Assembly (NCBI RefSeq): GCF_027594745.1
Contig: NZ_CP110854.1
Location: 1,488,001 to 1,552,000 of the forward strand
DNA length: 64,000 nt
Direction of reading: 5' to 3'
Source of the DNA: Saprospira grandis
GTDB taxonomy: Bacteria > Bacteroidota > Bacteroidia > Chitinophagales > Saprospiraceae
The position numbers and the translations under genes were made by a program. The notes beneath the pieces were generated by a model. It did no database searches. It was not told the origin of the DNA and was given only the letters and a program-made list of their open reading frames with translations. Of the stretch, positions 58,278 to 64,000 are shown piece after piece (the stretch's first letter is position 1; each line of letters opens with the position of its first letter).

Positions 58278-59273
58278 TTATAAAAATCGGGGATTGTAAA
58301 TGACCTTGGCCGGTAATTCTCTGCCAATGGGTTCTTGCAAATTATAATTTAACATAATTTCATGCGAGCCGCCATTGAAGTTACGCAAGCCCGATATGCT
58401 CAAATCATAGGCATAGGCCATTTTTAGCTGCTTATTCAGCCGCCAGCCCATCACTAAAACAACGGCATCCAAGCTTTTGCTATCATAGCCCCGCAAATTG
58501 ATTCCCCCATAAAATTGGTCCTGATAATGCGCCAATACGCCCAGTTCTGGCTGAAATTTGGTCAAATCGGTTTTCAATAAAAAGGTCGGCTGCAATTTCC
58601 AATCGCCCTGCCCATCCAAATCAAAGGTATAAGAGCCCGATAAAAAATAGTTTCGGCTGCGCAGCTCATGGTCCACCGCCTGATCATTTAAGGCCAAAAT
58701 AGGCTCGGTCAAATAATTAGAGGATAAACCCAACTGCAAACGCTCATTTTTATAATATATCCCAAAATCTGCCGTGGCCGATTGCGCCTGACTTACGCCC
58801 AAGGGGATGATCCCATCATTATGGTCAAAAACTCCACTATCTGTATTATAAGAACCATCTGGCGCCCGAAATGCGCCCCCATCTACCCGCTTTTGCAAAT
58901 AGCGAAAAGCCGCACCTACCGATAATTTCCCCTCGCCAAGATCAATAAAGTAGTTATAAGAAAACCGAAAGTTGGTGTTGGTGTAGGCATTGCCATCCAA
59001 ACCCCGATAATCTTGCTCCACCATAAAGCCTACCCCACTATTAATATAGTTAATAGGCAAATGCGCCGAAAAATTAAAGCTCAAGGGGCTGCCCGCAAAA
59101 CCGGTCCACTGCTTCCGAAATTGGCCCGTCATGCTCAAAGATTCATCTAAACCCGCATAGGCCGTATTATAATAGTAGGGGTTCCAGGGCTGCAAACTAT
59201 ATTGCACGGCCTGCTGCCCATAGGCATTCCCCAAGAAAAAGAGGGCAAAAAATAGGAGTAACTGTTTTTTCAT
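58278..59273 (-). CDS. PorP/SprF-family type IX secretion outer-membrane protein
   Basis: The 331-residue protein has a signal peptide cut after GNAYGQ. It then shows the PorP/SprF pattern: QYSLQPWNPYYYNTAYAGLD, GQFRKQWTGFAGSPLSFNFS, NYINSGVGFMVEQDYRGL and a C-terminal GSHEIMLNYNL strand. It is a beta-barrel that holds secreted proteins or the PorE complex at the outer membrane. It sits directly upstream of gldK, as porP does before porK in other genomes. Repeat copy V lies 17 bp before its ATG. Confidence 0.92.
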   Translation of the reverse strand: MKKQLLLFFALFFLGNAYGQQAVQYSLQPWNPYYYNTAYAGLDESLSMTGQFRKQWTGFAGSPLSFNFSAHLPINYINSGVGFMVEQDYRGLDGNAYTNTNFRFSYNYFIDLGEGKLSVGAAFRYLQKRVDGGAFRAPDGSYNTDSGVFDHNDGIIPLGVSQAQSATADFGIYYKNERLQLGLSSNYLTEPILALNDQAVDHELRSRNYFLSGSYTFDLDGQGDWKLQPTFLLKTDLTKFQPELGVLAHYQDQFYGGINLRGYDSKSLDAVVLVMGWRLNKQLKMAYAYDLSISGLRNFNGGSHEIMLNYNLQEPIGRELPAKVIYNPRFL

Positions 59274-59289
59274 GGCTTTTCTTTTTTTT

Positions 59290-59412
59290 ATTTGGGGCCT
59301 CCGCTGCGGCTTCGCCTTGCGGCGCTACGTTGCAGGGCTCGCTATTCGCTCGGCCCTTCGCCAGCAAGCTGGCTCGGTCTGGCCTTCGGCCACCCTTTCA
59401 CATCGCTAGGCC
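59290..59412 (-). repeat. Structured intergenic repeat, copy V (type I)
   Basis: On the minus strand: outer stem GGCCT/AGGCC; head GGCCTAGCGATGTGAAAGG; hairpin 1 GTGGCCGAAGGCCAGACC; hairpin 2 GCCAGCTTGCTGGC; linker AGGGCCGAGCGAATAGCGAG; hairpin 3 CGCCGCAAGGCGAAGCCGC; tail GGAGGCCCCAAATAAA. The tail is 17 bp before the ATG of porP, so the repeat is probably in that gene's leader. Confidence 0.85.
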
Positions 59413-59445
59413 AGGGCGGTTTTGTCCCCTCAAAATTCATGCACA

Positions 59446-60498
59446 CTAGCTCAAACTAGAGAGATAATAGCCTAGGGCCAAGGCCCCGCCCAACCAAAGC
59501 AGTATTTCCCAAATCGTAATCGGCTTGCTTTTCTGTCGTTTAAATTTTCTTTCTAAAAAGGGCGTCTTTTCCGACTGCTCTTCTTCTTCTTTTGGGGCCT
59601 CTGCTTTTTCTGCTTCTTGGCCCATATAGGCCAAGGTCTCTAATACAGAAACTTCTGCCGCGGGAGCGGCCTCCCAACTTTGAGCATAGTCTTTAGCGGG
59701 ACCAGTTTCCCAGGCAGCGGCCAAGGCCTCAAAAGAGGGCCAGCGCTTGCCGGGCTCTTTTTGCAAACAGCCTTCTACTAGATAACGCAGCTCAAGGGGC
59801 AAACGTCTAAGCAGCTCCCTAGGTAGCTCCCCTTTCAGAATGCGGTTTTTAATTTTTGCATTAGTTTGCTGAGGCGATTTTTGGCCAAAAGGCAATTGGC
59901 CTGTCCAAAAAGCAGTAAGCAAGACCCCAAAGGCCCAAATATCTGCAGGGGGACCAATGGCCTGCCCCTGCAGTTGCTCGGGAGCCAAATAGGCATAATC
60001 CAGATGAAAATAATTGGGCAAGCTTTCCTTGGCCCCATAATTTATCAACTGCCAGTCTAAGGCCTCCTCTTCTTTAAATAACAGATGTTCTAACTTTAAG
60101 TTCTGTAAGCAATGCCCTTCTTTTTCTAAGAAAATCAGCAGTTTGAGTAGTTCTTGCAGCAAGCCTAGCTTTTCTTCAGCGGTCAATTGGCTGCGGCGGC
60201 TGGCCCAATCTCCGCCAGCGCAATAGTCCATTAATATATAGTATTGGACGACCTCCTCCTCTCTAAAAATGTGCACCGCCTGATAGGGCAATAAATGAGG
60301 ATGTTCCAATTTTTTAGCCTCTTCATAGAGGCGGCCAAAGAGCCCATCATCAAAATTGGGGTGCAGCTCTAGGACCTTTAGGGCCAAGAGCTGCTCCTCT
60401 TGGTCCTGAACTCGATAAACAGAGCCCAAGCCTCTGGCAGGCAAGGGCCGAGCATAATCTATTTCGTATTGCTGGCTAAATTCAGCGATATTTTTCAT
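59446..60498 (-). CDS. Tail-anchored protein kinase-like protein, predicted pseudokinase
   Basis: The 350-residue protein has a Hanks-type kinase fold at about 14-270: Gly loop ARGLGSVYRV, Lys41 in LLALKVLEL, alpha-C Glu60, APE (172-174) and DIWAFGV. The catalytic residues are replaced: the HRD Asp is Asn133 (QNLKLEH), the Mg-binding Asn is His138 and the DFG Asp is Asn153 (INYGAK). It should bind but hardly phosphorylate. One membrane helix near 325-346 anchors it by its C-terminus with the kinase fold in the cytoplasm. It lies upstream of porP on the same strand. Confidence 0.85.
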   Translation of the reverse strand: MKNIAEFSQQYEIDYARPLPARGLGSVYRVQDQEEQLLALKVLELHPNFDDGLFGRLYEEAKKLEHPHLLPYQAVHIFREEEVVQYYILMDYCAGGDWASRRSQLTAEEKLGLLQELLKLLIFLEKEGHCLQNLKLEHLLFKEEEALDWQLINYGAKESLPNYFHLDYAYLAPEQLQGQAIGPPADIWAFGVLLTAFWTGQLPFGQKSPQQTNAKIKNRILKGELPRELLRRLPLELRYLVEGCLQKEPGKRWPSFEALAAAWETGPAKDYAQSWEAAPAAEVSVLETLAYMGQEAEKAEAPKEEEEQSEKTPFLERKFKRQKSKPITIWEILLWLGGALALGYYLSSLS

Positions 60499-60548
60499 CT
60501 TTCTTTGACAATTTTGATCCCGCGTCTAGCAGCGGGCGAAGCCCGCTG

Positions 60549-60672
60549 GGCCTAGCGCTGTGGAGGGGTGGCCCAAAGGGCCAGACCAAAGCCGCCGAAG
60601 GCGGCTGCAGGGCCGAGCAGACCTGCGAGCCCCGCAACATAGCGCCGAGGAGCGAAGCGAGGCGGAGGCCCC
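60549..60672 (+). repeat. Structured intergenic repeat, copy W (type I)
   Basis: Outer stem GGCCT/AGGCC; head GGCCTAGCGCTGTGGAG; hairpin 1 GTGGCCCAAAGGGCCAGACC; hairpin 2 GCCGCCGAAGGCGGC; linker AGGGCCGAGCAGACCTGCGA; hairpin 3 CGCCGAGGAGCGAAGCGAGG; tail GGAGGCCCC. The A run is missing: the last C is the first base of the CTA that encodes the lipoprotein's stop on the other strand. Confidence 0.85.
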
Positions 60673-61244
60673 TAGTCCTCCCCTACTCCCAACTGAAAAT
60701 CGATCAATTCCATTTGGGTTTCTAATTTTTGGCCAATCCCAAAATACTGATGTAGAGTCACGCCCAATCCCCTGGCATATTCTACTCTTTCGTAAGGGCC
60801 AATTTGGTAACTAAAGCGGTCTTCATAGCGTTTGCCCAAAATCTCTTTTGGGGGCAGGCGTTTGGCTGCTACCTGCATAAAGACATCGCCCTTGCAAGTA
60901 TTGTAGCTAGCCGAGTCGGTGGTGGGCAAATAGAGCGGCGCCAGAAACTCCCCTCCCCCACGGCCTTGGCAGCGGACAAAAAGGCTATCGTTTCGGAGCA
61001 TCCATTTGGCCTGATTGAGGTCCAGATAGAGGCCATCGGCTTTTTGTTCAGTTTGCAGCAGCTCTAGTTTTTGTTCTATCGGTTCTTTTTCTTGATTATG
61101 AAAGGTATAGCGATAGGTCCAGACCGTGCCTTTTTGGCTAGGAACAAAAGCCATTTTTTCGGGAGTTTGGCTAGGCAATTTTTTACTGCCCTGGCAGGCC
61201 GACAGCAGCAAAGCAAGGATAAATAGGGAGTACAATTTAGGCAT
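60672..61244 (-). CDS. Hypothetical lipoprotein
   Basis: The 190-residue protein has a lipoprotein signal peptide (Cys17 in LLLSACQG). The mature domain contains GTVWTYRYTFHNQEKEPIEQ and later IGPYERVEYARGLGVTLHQY, which resembles beta-strand-rich secreted domains of Bacteroidota. No family assigned. The stop codon shares a base with repeat copy W. It follows the next gene by 12 bp on the same strand, so both are likely cotranscribed. Confidence 0.68.
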   Translation of the reverse strand: MPKLYSLFILALLLSACQGSKKLPSQTPEKMAFVPSQKGTVWTYRYTFHNQEKEPIEQKLELLQTEQKADGLYLDLNQAKWMLRNDSLFVRCQGRGGGEFLAPLYLPTTDSASYNTCKGDVFMQVAAKRLPPKEILGKRYEDRFSYQIGPYERVEYARGLGVTLHQYFGIGQKLETQMELIDFQLGVGED

Positions 61245-61256
61245 AGGGCGTGTATT

Positions 61257-62003
61257 TTATTGGCTCACTTCTTGGCGAATTTGCTTCATGAGGTAATTCC
61301 AATCTTCAAAGGGGAAACGGCCTTCTTCGCCCTTGGCGTGGGCTTTATTGCGGATAGAATAGCAGGCGTATTGGTCGCTTTCGAAGAGCCAGCCGAGTTT
61401 GCGGTCGTAGCGCCAGTGGTACTCGCTATCTTCATAATAAAAGATGGCGATTGGTTTTTGTTCTACCTTAGCAAAGCCCTTAATTCGGAGTTCGTTGAAG
61501 GCTTCAAAGGTTTTTGCGGCATAATCGGCGGTTGCTTCTTCGCTATCGAGGCCAACAAAATCGTGTAAAAGGGCATGGGCCAGATGGCGGTTGGTCCATT
61601 TTCCGCCTTGTTTTTCCCAATAAGAGAGCAAGAGGTCTAGCTCTTCGGGAGAAAGGGCGTAGGGGTGCCAATTTTCAAGGTTCCACCAGCCCATCAGTTG
61701 TTTTTCTTGATGCGGGGCGGCTAGGTAGAGGTATTTTTCGCCTCCTTCTGGGTGCGGGGTATATTCTAGGCGGAGCGTATAGCCTCGGCCGCAGTCAAAT
61801 TCGAGGACCAAAATGCGGTTAAAGCCTTCTTGGCGTTGGTTGCCCACTTTAAAATCGAACTGTTCTCTTTCAATTTTAAAATCTTGGCCCAGCGCATCTA
61901 GCCATTGGTCTACCATTTCCTCAGTTACTTCAGATCGTTCTAGGAAGCTGAAGAGGTTCCAGAAAGCCAACTTTTTAAAAGTGGCGGGTATTGTTTGTTC
62001 CAT
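61257..62003 (-). CDS. Hypothetical cytoplasmic protein
   Basis: The 248-residue protein has no signal peptide or membrane helix and is rich in Trp, Tyr and Glu. Stretches such as GWWNLENWHPYALSPEELDL and KGEEGRFPFEDWNYLMKQI look globular and alpha/beta. I do not recognise a family. It is the first gene of a likely two-gene unit with the lipoprotein downstream. Nothing nearby points to a function. Confidence 0.65.
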   Translation of the reverse strand: MEQTIPATFKKLAFWNLFSFLERSEVTEEMVDQWLDALGQDFKIEREQFDFKVGNQRQEGFNRILVLEFDCGRGYTLRLEYTPHPEGGEKYLYLAAPHQEKQLMGWWNLENWHPYALSPEELDLLLSYWEKQGGKWTNRHLAHALLHDFVGLDSEEATADYAAKTFEAFNELRIKGFAKVEQKPIAIFYYEDSEYHWRYDRKLGWLFESDQYACYSIRNKAHAKGEEGRFPFEDWNYLMKQIRQEVSQ

Positions 62004-62080
62004 AGTTTTGTATTGAGGGGCTAAAGATACATTAGATTATCTAGAACTCATTTAAAAAACCTTAAGCTTCTGTGGGGGCA

Positions 62081-62113
62081 AAAAAAACGCAGCCTTTAGG
62101 GCTGCGTTTTTTT
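62081..62113 (-). terminator. Terminator after pyrH
   Basis: A 14-bp stem (AAAAAAACGCAGCC and its complement) with a 5-nt loop lies between the pyrH stop and the divergent spacer. It carries T runs on both strands. Confidence 0.85.
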
Positions 62114-62131
62114 TGGTTTTTCTGGGCTGTT

Positions 62132-62851
62132 TTATTCGCTATCGTTGGTCACTAGTGTCCCGATGGCTTCTCCTTTCAGGATGCGGATCAGGTTATTAGG
62201 TTCATTGATATCAAAAACCACAATAGGCATAGCATTTTCTTGGCACATCGTAAAGGCCGTCATATCCATAATAGAGAGGCCGGAGCGGATAATTTCTAAG
62301 AAAGAGATATTATCAAACTTTTTGGCCTTGGGGTCTAGTTCGGGATCGGCGGTATAAATACCATCTACGCGGGTACCTTTAAGGATCACATCGGCGTTAA
62401 TTTCGCTAGCGCGGAGGGCTGCTGCGGAGTCGGTAGTAAAATAAGGGTTACCAGTTCCTGCGGCAAAAATAACCACACGGCCTTTTTCTAGGTGTCGGAT
62501 AGCTCGGCGGCGGATATAGGGTTCGGCGACTTTATCCATACCGAGGGCGGTCATCAGGCGGGTGTAGATACCTTCTGCTTCTAGGGCAGATTGCAGGGCT
62601 AGGCCGTTGATCACGGTAGCGAGCATCCCCATATAATCGCCTTGAACTCTTTCGATGCCAGAATCCTTGGCTTCTAGTCCGCGAAAAATATTTCCTCCTC
62701 CGATAACGACAGCCACCTCAATACCTTGGTCGATGGCTCTACGAATTTCGGAAGCATAATGTACGAGCATTTTGGGAGAGATACCAAAATCTTTGCCGCC
62801 CATCAGCGACTCACCACTAAGTTTGAGCAGAACTCTTTTATAATTAGCCAT
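62132..62851 (-). CDS. pyrH: UMP kinase
   Basis: The 239-residue cytoplasmic enzyme phosphorylates UMP to UDP. It is the bacterial amino-acid-kinase type: KRVLLKLSGESLMGG at the N-terminus, VVIGGGNIFRG near 48-58, RVQGDYMGMLATVINGLAL with the DxMGM loop, and GTGNPYFTTDSAAALRA. KGTRVDGIYTADPE follows. It is separated from tsf by a terminator and has a 112-bp spacer, although the order rpsB-tsf-pyrH is the classic one. Confidence 0.97.
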   Translation of the reverse strand: MANYKRVLLKLSGESLMGGKDFGISPKMLVHYASEIRRAIDQGIEVAVVIGGGNIFRGLEAKDSGIERVQGDYMGMLATVINGLALQSALEAEGIYTRLMTALGMDKVAEPYIRRRAIRHLEKGRVVIFAAGTGNPYFTTDSAAALRASEINADVILKGTRVDGIYTADPELDPKAKKFDNISFLEIIRSGLSIMDMTAFTMCQENAMPIVVFDINEPNNLIRILKGEAIGTLVTNDSE

Positions 62852-62913
62852 GATAATAGAAAGCTTCTAGAAGTTGTTGAAAAGATCTGTCTCTGTCTAT
62901 TTTTGGGTATAAA

Positions 62914-62944
62914 AAAAGCGTTTCGACGGCATCGAAACGCTTTT
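62914..62944 (-). terminator. Terminator after tsf
   Basis: A 13-bp stem (AAAAGCGTTTCGA and its complement) with a 5-nt loop is followed by T on the minus strand, 20 bp after the tsf stop. Confidence 0.9.
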
Positions 62945-62963
62945 ATATTTGCTTATACAAGCA

Positions 62964-63800
62964 TTAACCTAGGGTAATGTGTACAAAAGAAGTAACCGTA
63001 AGGTCTTTATCTAGTGTACCAAGGAATTGAGCAACAGTTTGCTTATTTCCTTTTACGAACTCTTGGTTAAGGAGAGTATTTTCTTTGTAGAAAGCATTGA
63101 GTTTACCCATAGCGATACGCTCGAGCAACTGCTCGGGCTTACCTTCATTGCGGGCAACTTCTTTTCCGATTTCGATCTCTTTCTCTACGATAGAGGCATC
63201 AACACCGTCCTTATCTACAGCGATGGGGTGCATAGCAGCGATTTGCATAGCTACATCTTTACCGGCAGTTTCTAGGTTATCAACATCTTTGTTGAAGCCT
63301 ACAACAACACCGGCTTTATTGCCCATGTGTACATAAGAGATAACTTTAGCAGCTTCAACGCGGCCGTAGCTATTCAACTCAATTTTTTCACCGATAACCC
63401 CTGTTTTCTCAACGAGAGCATCAGCTACAGTTTTGCCAGCGCTTAGTTCTAGAGCGGCAAGAGCTTCAGCATTTTCGGGGAAGTTAGCCAAGGCCAACTC
63501 AGCGATAGAAGCTACAAAAGCAACGAATTCGTCGTTTTTGGCTACAAAGTCAGTTTCGCAGCTAATACGAACAGCGATACCTTTGCTGTTATCTTCTGAA
63601 GTGAGTGCCAAAACAACGCCCTCTTTAGCTTCGCGGTCTGCGCGCTTTTCGGTCATTTTTTGGCCCTTCTTACGAAGATACTCAATAGCACCGTCAAAGT
63701 CGCCTTCAGCTTCTTGTAGGGCTTTTTTACAATCCATCATGCCCGCGCCAGTTTGGTCGCGTAGCTTTTTAACTTCGGCTGCAGAAATTTTGAAAGCCAT
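62964..63800 (-). CDS. tsf: Translation elongation factor Ts
   Basis: I start at the ATG at 63800 (MAFKISAAEVKKLRDQTGAG, 278 residues); the frame could also begin with a TTG two codons before, which I reject. The N-terminal UBA-like helix (KKLRDQTGAGMMDCKKALQE) and the core TDFVAKNDEF match EF-Ts. Downstream VVEVG-type strands also fit. It exchanges GDP on EF-Tu. It follows rpsB by 43 bp. Confidence 0.97.
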   Translation of the reverse strand: MAFKISAAEVKKLRDQTGAGMMDCKKALQEAEGDFDGAIEYLRKKGQKMTEKRADREAKEGVVLALTSEDNSKGIAVRISCETDFVAKNDEFVAFVASIAELALANFPENAEALAALELSAGKTVADALVEKTGVIGEKIELNSYGRVEAAKVISYVHMGNKAGVVVGFNKDVDNLETAGKDVAMQIAAMHPIAVDKDGVDASIVEKEIEIGKEVARNEGKPEQLLERIAMGKLNAFYKENTLLNQEFVKGNKQTVAQFLGTLDKDLTVTSFVHITLG

Positions 63801-63843
63801 TGTCAATTATTGGTTTATAAGGTGTGAGATGTGATGTCGTCGC

Positions 63844-64000
63844 TTATTTCTCGGCGCTAGCCTTTTTTTCCTCTTTCACTTTTTTGCCTTCTTCTAGGCC
63901 TTCGCGGATAGCCTCAGTGAGGTAGTTTACCACGATAGCGATAGCTTTAGAAGCATCATCGTTAGAAGGAACAGCAAAATCTACTACAGTAGGATCAGAG
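63844..64000 (-). CDS. rpsB: 30S ribosomal protein S2, C-terminal part
   Basis: The reading frame on the minus strand from the window edge gives SDPTVVDFAVPSNDDASKAI and then IREGLEEGKKVKEEKKASAE before the stop. This is the C-terminal end of S2 with its usual acidic and Lys-rich tail. The 5' end lies beyond the window. The rpsB-tsf order is standard. Confidence 0.93.
   Translation of the reverse strand, partial: SDPTVVDFAVPSNDDASKAIAIVVNYLTEAIREGLEEGKKVKEEKKASAEK

Noticed and set aside
263..60672. Classical REP/BIME elements with a RAYT transposase
   Set aside because: REP units are about 20-40 bp single hairpins with GTAG; these are 95-150 bp multi-hairpin units, and no Y1 transposase is in the window.

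Overview
The window looks like a chromosome segment from a gliding Bacteroidota bacterium, most likely a Saprospira-type member of the Saprospiria. The evidence is a type IX secretion / gliding core (porP-gldK-gldL-gldM-gldN plus a second gldN), many secreted or lipid-anchored proteins, weak Shine-Dalgarno signals, and repeated matches to the Bacteroidota -7 promoter box TAnnTTTG in front of genes. The genus is inferred from protein character, not proven.

Layout: 0.4-3.0 kb holds tsaD, then a glycosyltransferase and an overlapping methyltransferase. 3.7-5.8 kb holds topoisomerase IV subunit B (parE) and tRNA-Val(GAC). 5.8-9.6 kb has small secreted or lipoprotein genes, an orphan IS3-OrfA-like HTH protein and a beta-barrel protein. 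9.9-13.3 kb has a DUF255/thioredoxin-domain protein and small membrane genes. 13.5-17.3 kb has a two-component system and prs. 18.4-21.1 kb has a three-gene operon (btaA-btaB-metallophosphoesterase) that reads as a phospholipid-to-betaine-lipid remodelling module. 21.3-22.2 kb is a gene-free repeat-rich stretch with an eleven-copy 42-bp tandem array. 22.4-28.8 kb has a flippase, methyltransferases, the N-degron pair clpS-aat, an AraC regulator and an OsmC protein. 29-40.4 kb has a globin-like lipoprotein, gamma-glutamyltransferase, a periplasmic thioredoxin-fold protein, transporters and an M23 peptidase. 40.6-42.9 kb has RNase P RNA, rpsT, an RlmL-type methyltransferase and a cytochrome b5-like protein. 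43-51 kb has recQ and a glycan gene group (WbqC, glycosyltransferase, formyltransferase). 51-61 kb has the type IX secretion cluster and a predicted pseudokinase. 62-64 kb has rpsB-tsf followed by pyrH.

The most unusual content is not protein coding. By eye I count 23 copies of a GC-rich repeat of about 95-150 bp, in both orientations and outside coding sequence. Each copy has three internal hairpins, conserved linkers, and a tail GGCCCC usually followed by a run of A. Its outer stem changes sequence but stays paired across three subtypes (GGCCT/AGGCC, GGCTG/CAGCC, GGCCC/GGGCC), and the inner hairpins vary in the same compensated way. The A-tailed end always faces the nearest gene boundary, either the start of a co-oriented gene or the stop of a gene. 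This looks like a structured RNA or a mobile structured element that I cannot match to a known family. Two copies carry four extra hairpins in mirrored order, and three carry an extension module.

The functional themes are envelope building and secretion (type IX secretion, lipoproteins, glycan genes, lipid remodelling) alongside ordinary housekeeping genes.
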